From NCBI GenBank assembly GCA_910589385.1, contig CAJUTU010000086.1, positions 1-6,328 on the forward strand: a stretch of 6,328 bases of DNA, read 5' to 3'. Origin of the DNA: an uncultured Lachnospiraceae bacterium. Lineage in GTDB: Bacteria > Bacillota > Clostridia > Lachnospirales > Lachnospiraceae. Made by a program: the position numbers and the translations under genes. A model generated the notes under the pieces. That model saw only the letters and a list, made by a program, of their open reading frames with translations. It was not told where the DNA came from and searched no databases. Shown one piece after another: positions 1 through 5,903 of this stretch (its first letter is position 1; every line of letters begins with the position of its first letter).

Positions 1-61
1 CATAAACAGAGCGATTATAGCATGGAATAATAATTAAGCTTCACGGATTAAGGATGTAAAT
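1..61. other. Tail of an upstream unit, no assignable gene
   Basis: No complete gene lies here. Two forward frames run in from the left edge and stop early: one ends at the TAA at 28-30 (last residues HKQSDYSME), the other at the TAA at 35-37 (INRAIIAWNNN). Either could be the last codons of a gene outside the window, and I cannot choose between them. The intrinsic terminator just downstream fits the end of a rightward transcription unit here. Confidence 0.3.
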
Positions 62-123
62 AATAGAAACACCGGCGGACACAGTACAGAGCTATTCCAG
101 GGTGTTTCTATTTTTGTTGTTTT
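62..123 (+). terminator. Rho-independent terminator of the upstream unit
   Basis: A perfect 12-bp stem is formed by AATAGAAACACC (62-73) and GGTGTTTCTATT (101-112), closed by a 27-nt loop. A T-rich tract (TTTTTGTTGTTTT, 111-123) follows directly. This is the classic shape of an intrinsic terminator read rightward. The loop is longer than usual. It separates whatever lies to the left from the two-component operon, which must therefore start from its own promoter. Confidence 0.85.
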
Positions 124-132
124 CAGGATATT

Positions 133-161
133 TTGACAGTCTTTTTTCATATTTCTAGATT
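133..161 (+). promoter_or_regulatory. Possible distal sigma-A promoter upstream of the regulator gene
   Basis: A perfect -35 box TTGACA (133-138) is followed after exactly 17 bp by TAGATT (156-161), which matches 4 of 6 bases of the -10 consensus. A perfect TATAAT at 164-169 is nearby but 25 bp from the -35 box, too far to pair with it. The promoter would give a long leader of about 140 nt. It may supply basal expression, while the proximal promoter at 232-260 is the regulated one. Confidence 0.4.
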
Positions 162-219
162 TTTATAATCGAACAATATAAATAAGGAATTTGTGACGGT
201 TTCGAAATAAACTGGCCCA

Positions 220-241
220 TGTGAGATTTCTGTGACATTTG
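220..241 (+). promoter_or_regulatory. Tandem 11-bp operator, probable autoregulatory site of the response regulator
   Basis: Two adjacent 11-bp repeats, TGTGAGATTTC (220-230) and TGTGACATTTG (231-241), match at 9 of 11 positions. Head-to-tail repeats with an 11-bp period are the usual binding geometry of PhoB/OmpR-family regulators. The same arrangement recurs upstream of the ABC ATPase gene at 2107-2128, with 18 of 22 bases identical. A further related half-site, TGTGACGGTTT, lies at 192-202. The second repeat covers the -35 box of the proximal promoter, so binding could activate or repress. The assignment to this regulator is inferred from position and recurrence. Confidence 0.65.
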
Positions 242-260
242 GGTGATAATATTATATAAT
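232..260 (+). promoter_or_regulatory. Proximal promoter of the two-component operon
   Basis: The -35 box GTGACA (232-237, 5 of 6 consensus) is separated by 17 bp from a perfect -10 box TATAAT (255-260). A second TATAAT lies at 265-270. The -35 box is embedded in the second repeat of the tandem operator, which suggests direct control by the response regulator encoded next. The regulator start codon is 43 bp downstream of the -10 box, leaving room for a short leader containing the ribosome binding site GGAAGGTG (291-298). Confidence 0.65.
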
Positions 261-303
261 CCGATATAATCAGGAGAAAAATATAGTAAGGGAAGGTGAA
301 CAT

Positions 304-987
304 ATGAGGATTTTAGTGGTGGAAGACGACCATCTTTTAAATAGTACGCTTTGCTATAATTTGTCTGCAGGCGGTTATAAGATAGATTCGGCGAAGACAA
401 AAGCAGAAGCAGAGCAATGCTGTGAAGAACAGACATATGAACTGGCCGTTTTGGATATCAATCTCCCGGATGGAAACGGGTTTGCATTATGCCAGGAGCT
501 GAAAGAAAAGCATCCGGATACTGCCGTAATCTTCCTGACTGCAAATGATATGGAAAGCGATATGTTAAAAGGATATGAGTTAGGGGCAGATGATTATGTG
601 ACAAAACCATTTCATATCAGTGTATTCCGCAAAAAGGTTTCTGCTCTGCTTGCGCGGATACAGAAGCAGACCGGCGGGGATACTTATGATGACGGGAATC
701 TGTCTGTTCATTTCTCTGAGATGACGGCAGCCTTCTTAGGAGAACCGATTAATTTTACTTCCATGGAATACCGCCTTTTGAAGGTGCTGATACAGAACCC
801 GCAGACTGTTCTGACCCGTCAGATACTTCTGGAAAAACTGTGGGACTGCGAACGTAATTTTGTAGATGAGCATGCCCTTACGGTTGCCATAAGCCGTATC
901 CGCAGCAAGATAGAGCGCGATGGATCTCAATATATTAAAACCGTTTATGGCATGGGATATATGTGGATTGGGGGCCGAATGAAATGA
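304..987 (+). CDS. OmpR/PhoB-family two-component response regulator
   Basis: A 227-residue cytoplasmic transcription factor that should be phosphorylated by the kinase encoded next and then bind DNA. The receiver domain spans about residues 1-118. The acidic pocket is E7, D8 and D9, the phosphoacceptor is D51 in VLDINLPDG, and the conserved switch residues are T79 and K101 (KPF). The winged-helix domain covers about 130-225 and carries the typical family ending YIKTVYGMGYMW. The length is standard for the family. The ATG at 304 is supported by GGAAGGTG at 291-298. The gene overlaps the kinase start by 4 bp, so the two are translationally coupled. Tandem repeats upstream of this gene and of the transporter genes are its likely binding sites. 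The family is certain. The signal it responds to is unknown, although the linked transporter suggests cell-envelope or antimicrobial stress. Confidence 0.95.
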   Translation: MRILVVEDDHLLNSTLCYNLSAGGYKIDSAKTKAEAEQCCEEQTYELAVLDINLPDGNGFALCQELKEKHPDTAVIFLTANDMESDMLKGYELGADDYVTKPFHISVFRKKVSALLARIQKQTGGDTYDDGNLSVHFSEMTAAFLGEPINFTSMEYRLLKVLIQNPQTVLTRQILLEKLWDCERNFVDEHALTVAISRIRSKIERDGSQYIKTVYGMGYMWIGGRMK

Positions 988-2024
988 ACGCAATAAACAT
1001 TTCTGTAAATAAAGCCTGCGCGGCGCTCCTGGGTATTTTCTGTACACTTTCTGCCGGTGTGCTTGCAGGCTTTTATCTGCTGACAGGGCAGGCCGCAGTG
1101 CTTCTATTGGGCCTTCTTTACATTTTTCTTGTGCTTGTCTGCGGGGCTTTGTTTATCGCACTGATCCGCCAGAAGCTTCTTTTATTCTCAGATACCCTTT
1201 GCCAGCAGTTAGACCGGATGGCAGAGGGAGAGACAATTCTGCTTGAGAGCGCGCTGGAGGAAAACCTGTTCTATAAGATTAACCACAGGGTGGTAAGGCT
1301 TTATGAAATAATGCTGAAAAACCGCGACAGCATTGCAAAGGAAAGGTCTAAGCTTAAGGAGTTGATTTCTGATATCTCTCATCAGGTTAAGACGCCCATC
1401 ACAAATCTTAAGATGGTAAATATAACAATGCTTGAAGAGCCTATGTCAGAGGAAAGACGAACCAGATTTCTGATGGACTGTGGGACTGAGCTTGACAAAC
1501 TGGATTTCCTGATGCAGGCAATGATAAAGACTTCCCGCTTAGAGACAGGCATCATCTCGCTGGAGAAGAAAGTGCAGCCTGTTTATGATACGCTGGCGTC
1601 GGCTCTTGGGAGCATCCTGTTTCATGCGGAAAAAAAACAGATGGAAGTCTCTGTGGATTGTCCCGCCAATTTAAAGGCCTATCATGACCGGAAGTGGACG
1701 GGAGAGGCATTGTTTAATATTCTGGATAATGCTGTGAAATACTCGCCGGAGGGAGGCAGGATAGATATCCATGTTGAAAGTCAGGAATTATATCTGAAAA
1801 TTGATATCGCAGATACCGGAAAAGGAATACCGGAAAATCTGCATGGCGCGATTTTCAAACGTTTTTACAGGGAAAATGACGTGCATGATACCCCGGGGGT
1901 TGGTATCGGTTTGTATCTGGCGCGGGAGATTATTACGAAGCAGGGCGGTTATATGAAAGTTGCATCGGAAGTGGGCAAAGGTTCTGTCTTTTCAGTTTTT
2001 CTTTTGAAAGAGAGGAATGCTTAG
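984..2024 (+). CDS. Sensor histidine kinase with a minimal extracellular loop
   Basis: A 346-residue membrane kinase, the partner of the preceding regulator. Two hydrophobic helices (about 11-33 and 37-61) are joined by only TGQ, so there is no extracellular sensing domain; this is the layout of intramembrane-sensing kinases. The phosphoacceptor H133 lies in DISHQVKTPI. The ATPase part shows the N box (ILDNAVKYSP, N249), the G1 box DTGKGIP (277-283), an F box FKRFYRE (291-297) and the G2 box GVGIGL (305-310), so it looks catalytically intact. I chose the ATG at 984, which forms an ATGA overlap with the regulator stop. A GTG at 963 in the same frame would add MDWGPNE and overlap more, which is less likely. 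As in Bce-type systems, the kinase may read the state of the linked transporter rather than bind a ligand itself; that is inference from architecture and neighbours. Confidence 0.93.
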   Translation: MNAINISVNKACAALLGIFCTLSAGVLAGFYLLTGQAAVLLLGLLYIFLVLVCGALFIALIRQKLLLFSDTLCQQLDRMAEGETILLESALEENLFYKINHRVVRLYEIMLKNRDSIAKERSKLKELISDISHQVKTPITNLKMVNITMLEEPMSEERRTRFLMDCGTELDKLDFLMQAMIKTSRLETGIISLEKKVQPVYDTLASALGSILFHAEKKQMEVSVDCPANLKAYHDRKWTGEALFNILDNAVKYSPEGGRIDIHVESQELYLKIDIADTGKGIPENLHGAIFKRFYRENDVHDTPGVGIGLYLAREIITKQGGYMKVASEVGKGSVFSVFLLKERNA

Positions 2025-2050
2025 CCGTTCTGTTCTCTTCATTACTGCCG

Positions 2051-2144
2051 AAATGTCACTGAATTGTGAGATTTCAAAGCCAAATTGTTGAAAAGTCTTT
2101 GTTTCCGGTGAGATTTCTGAGAGGTTTGACTGTTATGATATGGT
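2051..2144 (+). promoter_or_regulatory. Regulated promoter region of the ABC transporter genes
   Basis: The gap between kinase and ATPase contains several copies of the element found upstream of the regulator. There is a tandem pair, GGTGAGATTTC (2107-2117) and TGAGAGGTTTG (2118-2128), a single half-site TGTGAGATTTC (2065-2075), and an inverted half-site AAATGTCAC (2051-2059), which is the exact reverse complement of GTGACATTT at 232-240. Candidate -10 boxes are TATGAT (2134-2139) and TATGGT (2139-2144). No good -35 box is placed for either, as expected of a promoter that needs an activator bound next to the polymerase. No terminator is visible after the kinase, so read-through from the upstream operon is also possible. 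The ATPase ribosome binding site AAAGGA is at 2178-2183. Confidence 0.6.
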
Positions 2145-2192
2145 TAGAAACGTGGAAAGAAGTTTCTTAATTATCAGAAAGGACGTGGACCT

Positions 2193-2858
2193 ATGAGCAT
2201 TTTGCAGACGACAGATTTAAAAAAATATTATGGCGAAGAGCCCAATATAACCAAAGCATTGGACGGGATTACCATTAACATCGGACAGGGAGAATTTGTG
2301 GCCATCGTCGGGACCTCCGGAAGTGGGAAGTCTACCCTGTTAAATATGATGGGAGGTCTGGATAATCCGACCTCCGGCAGTATCAAAGTAAAAGGCAAGG
2401 AATTATCCCAAATGAAAGACGAGCAGCTTACGATTTTCCGCAGGCGCAATATTGGTTTTGTCTTTCAGAATTATAATCTGGTTCCGATTCTTAATGTATA
2501 CGAGAATATTGTGCTGCCGGTAGAACTGGACGGCGACACTATAGACCAGAAATTCATGGAGGATGTGGTAGGGCTGCTTGCACTTGATGACAAGCTGAAC
2601 AGTATGCCGAATAATCTTTCGGGAGGACAGCAGCAGCGGGTGGCGATTGCCAGGGCGCTTGTGTCAAAACCTGCAATTATCTTGGCGGATGAACCGACCG
2701 GAAATCTGGACAGCCGGACCAGCAGCGATGTCTTAGGGCTTCTGAAAACCACAAGCTATAAGTTTGACCAGACCCTTGTGATGATTACGCATAATAATGA
2801 GATTGCCCAGCTGGCTGACCGTATTGTCCGTATCGAGGACGGCAGGATTTCGGAGTAA
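2193..2858 (+). CDS. ABC transporter ATP-binding protein (MacB/LolD/BceA-like)
   Basis: A 221-residue cytoplasmic ATPase that should power the FtsX-like permease encoded next. All key motifs are present: Walker A GTSGSGKST (40-48), Q-loop Q92 in FVFQNYNL, signature LSGGQQQR (142-149), Walker B IILADEPTGNLD (162-173) with catalytic E167, and switch H200. The sequence FQNYNLVP and the ending DEPTGNLDS are typical of the subfamily that works with FtsX-type permeases in lipoprotein release, mechanotransmission and antimicrobial peptide resistance. The length is standard. The stop is 14 bp from the permease start, and the permease ribosome binding site AAGGAGGGG overlaps the ATPase stop region, so the two are co-expressed. 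Tandem regulator sites upstream suggest induction by the adjacent two-component system. The substrate cannot be read from this protein. Confidence 0.95.
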   Translation: MSILQTTDLKKYYGEEPNITKALDGITINIGQGEFVAIVGTSGSGKSTLLNMMGGLDNPTSGSIKVKGKELSQMKDEQLTIFRRRNIGFVFQNYNLVPILNVYENIVLPVELDGDTIDQKFMEDVVGLLALDDKLNSMPNNLSGGQQQRVAIARALVSKPAIILADEPTGNLDSRTSSDVLGLLKTTSYKFDQTLVMITHNNEIAQLADRIVRIEDGRISE

Positions 2859-2872
2859 GGAGGGGACAGAGG

Positions 2873-5440
2873 ATGAATGATATTCTATTTGGAAATAATA
2901 ATCAGACTGTGTTAAAACGGCTATCGGGGCGGTATTTTAAGGCGAACAAGAACAGAAATAGGATTGCCGTGATTGCGATTGTTTTGACGACGACCCTCTT
3001 TGCTGCGATTTTTACTCTGGGCTTTGGCATGATGGACACCATCCACGACCAGAATATCCGGAAAGCGGGTGGCGACGGTCAGGCTGTGTTAAGCTATATT
3101 AATGACAATATCTATGAGGATGTGAAAGGGAGCCCTCTCATTGACAGGATTGCCTATACGAAATGTATTTCCTATAAGATCAAGAACCCGGGACTTGAAA
3201 AATGGCGGGCAGAAGTCTGGTATATGGACGATACGATGCTTGATTTTGCGCGATATGAACCGACAGAAGGTCAGAAGCCAGCAGCGGACCGGGAGATCAT
3301 GGCAGATACGAAAACGCTGGAGGCGCTGGGGATACCGGCCAGAATTGGTGAGACAGTTTCTCTGTCCTATGAGATGAAAGGGAAAGAATACCAGACCGAT
3401 TTCACATTGTGCGGTTTTTGGGAAACAGACAGCCTGAGCCATGTAGGGAGACTGCTTGTATCAAAGGCTTTTATGGACAGTCATGCAGAACTTGACGGCT
3501 ATACCCATACGGTAGGCGGTGATTATACCGGCTCTGTCGCATCTTATATCATGTTTAAAGGAAACGGGGACCCAGAGACAAAATTGCAGCAGCTCCTTTC
3601 TGAAACAGGATATACATGCGACACAATGGGAGGAAGCGCAGAAGATCCGAATTATATTATTGCGAGGATCAGTCCGGCATATACAGGAGGAAACCTGCTT
3701 GAAAATCCTGCCATGCTTATTTCCGGAATTGCAGGGATTCTTCTCATCATTGTGGCGGGGTACCTGATTATATATAATATTTTTCAAATATCTGTGATAC
3801 AGGATATCCAATCTTACGGACAGCTTAAAACGCTGGGGATTACAAAACGTCAGATTAAGAGGCTGATTTCCGGCCAGGTACTGCGGCTTTCGCTGATTGG
3901 TATACCGATCGGGCTTTTGTTTGGATTTTTGATCGGACGTGCGCTGGTGCCTTTCCTGATGAATGGAACCAGCTATACATCGGAGGCGGGAATCAAGGTG
4001 ACGGCCAATCCTTATATTTTTATCGGCTCGGCAGTATTTGCCCTGATTACAGTTTTCATCAGTGTACGCAGGCCTGCCAGAATCGCGGGAATGGTGTCTC
4101 CGATTGAGGCAATCCGGTATACGGAAAATGACCCTGGAGCCTTTGGGAAGAAGAGTACGGATAAGAAGTCAACAAAAGGGGCGAAAATTCATCGAATGGC
4201 TTTGGCGAACCTGGGCAGGAACCGCAGACGTACCGTGCTTGTTCTGGTATCCATGACGCTGAGCCTGGTGCTGTTCAATACCGTGTTTACATTAGCGGCA
4301 GGATTTGATATTGACAAATATATTTCAAAATTTATGGATGTGGATTTTTTGATTTCTTCTGCAGATTATTTCCAGTATCGGTTTGAAAGAAGCGAGTATG
4401 AGCTGTCGGAGTCATTTATAGAAGCGGTGCGGCGGCAAGACAGTTTTGAAGACGGCGGCCGGCTTTACACGTCGCGGATTCTGGAGGAAGCATTCTCCGC
4501 CTCCAGTCAGGCGTTTGCCAACTATAATAAGGATACTGACGGGAACCCGTATGTTGATTTGTACGGGGCGGATGAGTTTCTGCTGGATTCTATGGAGGTC
4601 ATAGAGGGAACAATAGACTGGCAGGCGTTAGCATCAGGAGATTATGTTCTGTTTAATGTTGAGTGTGACGATAATGGAAACGTGATCGACAATCCGGAGG
4701 TGAATGTCGGGGACAAGATACGTTTCAACCATCTGAATGTGGATGGCACACATATTTCCAGAGACAGAAGTTTTGACCTTACGGTTATGGCGAAGGTCCG
4801 CACAAATGAGAATACGGCTACTACCCGTCACACGGGTGCGTCGAGATTCTACCTGCCGACAGAACGTTTTCGGAAGCTCTGCGATACCCCTCATCTGGTC
4901 GGTTTCCCATTCAATGTGAAAGACGGCAGGGAAACGGAGATGGAAGAGTTTCTGGGCAGTTACGTGGAAAATGCAGAACCGAATATGGATTTTGATTCCA
5001 GAGGAACCTATAAAGAGTCCTTTGACAGTCTGACTTCCTTAATCGTTACAATCGGCGGTACGTTGAGTGTCTTGATCGGCTTTATCGGAATAGCAAATTT
5101 TATAAATTCCGTACTGACAAGTATTCTTACGCGCAGGAAGGAATTTGCCATGTTACAGAGTATCGGTATGACGGGGAAACAGTTAAAAAGTATGCTTTCT
5201 TATGAAGGGCTTTATTATGCGGCAGGGACAATCGCTGCGTCTGTAGTCTTCGGAGGATTCCTTTCCCTGGTGATTGTAAGGGGGATATCCTCCAGCATCT
5301 GGTTTTTCACATATCACTTTGTGGCGTGGCCGATGTTGGTTTTATATCCGTTCCTTTTCATTCTGACTGTGGCCATACCGGTCGTTGTATACAGGAGGAT
5401 GGTCAGGGCGAGCATTATTGAGCGGCTGTGCCTTAATTGA
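2873..5440 (+). CDS. Two-domain FtsX-like ABC transporter permease
   Basis: An 855-residue membrane protein, the partner of the preceding ATPase. My hydropathy reading gives eight helices in a 1+3+1+3 pattern: about 31-53, 281-303, 338-358, 380-397, 453-476, 721-746, 783-802 and 820-840. Two large extracytoplasmic domains lie at about 54-280 and 477-720. Each FtsX unit has the usual cytoplasmic motif after its first core helix: QLKTLGITKRQIKRL (317-331) and MLQSIGMTGKQLKSM (760-774), showing internal duplication. A charged linker rich in K, S and G (about 423-440) joins the halves. BceB of the bacitracin system is shorter with ten helices and one large external domain, so this permease is a different architecture despite similar gene order. 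Such proteins often act by mechanical coupling rather than classic transport. The start at 2873 has the ribosome binding site AAGGAGGGG (2857-2865). Expulsion or detachment of antimicrobial peptides is plausible but not shown. Confidence 0.93.
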   Translation: MNDILFGNNNQTVLKRLSGRYFKANKNRNRIAVIAIVLTTTLFAAIFTLGFGMMDTIHDQNIRKAGGDGQAVLSYINDNIYEDVKGSPLIDRIAYTKCISYKIKNPGLEKWRAEVWYMDDTMLDFARYEPTEGQKPAADREIMADTKTLEALGIPARIGETVSLSYEMKGKEYQTDFTLCGFWETDSLSHVGRLLVSKAFMDSHAELDGYTHTVGGDYTGSVASYIMFKGNGDPETKLQQLLSETGYTCDTMGGSAEDPNYIIARISPAYTGGNLLENPAMLISGIAGILLIIVAGYLIIYNIFQISVIQDIQSYGQLKTLGITKRQIKRLISGQVLRLSLIGIPIGLLFGFLIGRALVPFLMNGTSYTSEAGIKVTANPYIFIGSAVFALITVFISVRRPARIAGMVSPIEAIRYTENDPGAFGKKSTDKKSTKGAKIHRMALANLGRNRRRTVLVLVSMTLSLVLFNTVFTLAAGFDIDKYISKFMDVDFLISSADYFQYRFERSEYELSESFIEAVRRQDSFEDGGRLYTSRILEEAFSASSQAFANYNKDTDGNPYVDLYGADEFLLDSMEVIEGTIDWQALASGDYVLFNVECDDNGNVIDNPEVNVGDKIRFNHLNVDGTHISRDRSFDLTVMAKVRTNENTATTRHTGASRFYLPTERFRKLCDTPHLVGFPFNVKDGRETEMEEFLGSYVENAEPNMDFDSRGTYKESFDSLTSLIVTIGGTLSVLIGFIGIANFINSVLTSILTRRKEFAMLQSIGMTGKQLKSMLSYEGLYYAAGTIAASVVFGGFLSLVIVRGISSSIWFFTYHFVAWPMLVLYPFLFILTVAIPVVVYRRMVRASIIERLCLN

Positions 5441-5453
5441 TAGGAGGCAGAAT

Positions 5454-5558
5454 ATGAATGATATTTTATTTGGGAACAATAATCAGACGATAATGAAAAT
5501 ATCAGGTCGAATCGGGTCAATCGGGTCAAACACATTGACCCGATTTGTTATAATATGA
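5454..5558 (+). pseudogene. Truncated start of a second permease gene
   Basis: Thirteen bases after the permease stop, a strong ribosome binding site (AGGAGG, 5443-5448) precedes an ATG that encodes MNDILFGNNNQT, identical to the first 12 residues of the full permease. Over those 36 bases 32 are identical, and all four differences are silent third positions. The next residues, IMKISGR, still resemble VLKRLSGR. After about 5510 homology ends and the frame continues into repeat sequence, giving a 34-residue ORF that stops at 5556-5558. This is best read as the remnant of a tandem permease paralogue whose body was lost or replaced. The short ORF could still be translated because its start signals are intact. 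Confidence 0.75.
5501..5545. repeat. Overlapping direct repeats with an inverted copy forming a hairpin
   Basis: The 9-mer ATCGGGTCA occurs twice in tandem (5511-5519 and 5520-5528), preceded by a diverged copy ATCAGGTCG (5501-5509). An inverted copy, TTGACCCGATT (5535-5545), pairs perfectly over 11 bp with AATCGGGTCAA at 5519-5529 across a 5-nt loop, ACACA. The same arm also exists at 5510-5520, so two alternative hairpins are possible. The following TTGTTAT is only weakly T-rich. It may act as a weak terminator for the transporter operon, or be a rearrangement scar, since it sits exactly where permease homology ends. Confidence 0.7.
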
Positions 5559-5570
5559 CCAGCGAATTAA

Positions 5571-5762
5571 AGTAAAGGAGATGGCGAAGAAAAAGTATTG
5601 GAATATGCCCGATCTCATGGTGCTGTTACAAGAAATGATGTAATTGCATTGCTTGGAGTGAGTACATCTACCGCTTCCAGAGTCATTAGAAAAATGGTTA
5701 AAAACAATTTGCTAAAGCAGAATGGCAAAGCAAGAAACACTAACTATACTGTTATAAAATAA
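5571..5762 (+). pseudogene. C-terminal winged-helix fragment without a start
   Basis: An open frame of 63 codons follows an in-frame TAA (5568-5570) and ends at the TAA at 5760-5762. From EEKVLEYARSHGAVT it reads as a winged helix-turn-helix: helix RNDVIALLGVS, recognition helix TSTASRVIRKMVKNNLL, then a wing ending in TNYTVIK. This resembles the C-terminal DNA-binding part of larger proteins such as Schlafen/AlbA_2-type putative transcription factors or Fic-family proteins. I cannot decide which. No ATG with a ribosome binding site is in frame; the ATG at 5581 after AAAGGAG is in another frame and stops after 20 codons. MTSELK in a neighbouring frame (5555-5572) could be further upstream coding sequence split by a frameshift. 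GC is about 33% over 5641-5760 by hand count (40 of 120). That is low for this window and suggests a different origin. Confidence 0.6.
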
Positions 5763-5796
5763 TGAAAATTATTCTATATAATGATTCTTTTGTATT

Positions 5797-5833
5797 TTGA
5801 CAAAAAATCCACTCAGCAGTTTATACTAAGTGG
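5797..5833 (+). promoter_or_regulatory. Probable promoter of the HxlR-type regulator, with a dyad over the -10
   Basis: A perfect -35 box TTGACA (5797-5802) is followed by TATACT (5822-5827, 5 of 6 consensus) at a long 19-bp spacing. An imperfect inverted repeat with arms CCACTCA (5809-5815) and TAAGTGG (5827-5833) flanks and overlaps the -10 box, so it may be an operator. The arms share CCAC/GTGG with the palindrome after the regulator gene at 6266-6285, though with wider spacing. Autoregulation is possible but unproven. Confidence 0.5.
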
Positions 5834-5870
5834 AAACGGCGTTCAGCCGAAGTAATAGGAGATAACAGAG

Positions 5871-5903
5871 ATGATAGAAAGAGAAAGGAGTATCTGCCTA
5901 TGA
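5871..5903 (+). CDS. Ten-codon upstream ORF coupled to the HxlR-type gene
   Basis: An ATG at 5871 with a well-placed ribosome binding site AGGAGA (5857-5862) opens the peptide MIERERSICL. Its TGA (5901-5903) overlaps the regulator start at 5900 as ATGA. The regulator's own ribosome binding site (AGAAAGGAG, 5882-5890) lies inside this mini-ORF. Such an arrangement can give translational coupling or act as a leader peptide. A short hairpin, CGGC-GTTCA-GCCG (5837-5849), precedes it. The ORF is short enough to occur by chance, and no function can be assigned. Confidence 0.35.
   Translation: MIERERSICL

Noticed and set aside
133..169. TTGACA (133) paired with TATAAT (164) as one promoter
   Set aside because: The spacer is 25 bp, too long for sigma-A. 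TAGATT at 156 with a 17-bp spacer is the better partner.
963..983. GTG start for the histidine kinase at 963
   Set aside because: It would add MDWGPNE and overlap the regulator by 25 bp. The ATG at 984 gives the common ATGA coupling and starts closer to the first membrane helix.
2146..2167. AGAAAC/GTTTCT hairpin in the ATPase leader as an attenuator
   Set aside because: The stem is only 6 bp with a 10-nt loop and no T tract, so it is too weak to call.
5501..5545. Short repeats as a CRISPR array
   Set aside because: The repeats are 9-11 bp, overlap or abut each other and have no spacers.
5535..5554. TTGACC and TATAAT as a promoter for the winged-helix fragment
   Set aside because: The two boxes are only 8 bp apart, and the -35-like box is the right arm of the hairpin. 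No well-matched -35 box was found 16-18 bp upstream of the TATAAT.
5581..5643. ATG at 5581 after AAAGGAG as a small gene
   Set aside because: The ribosome binding site touches the ATG, the 20-codon product is in the wrong frame for the winged-helix domain, and it has no recognisable features.
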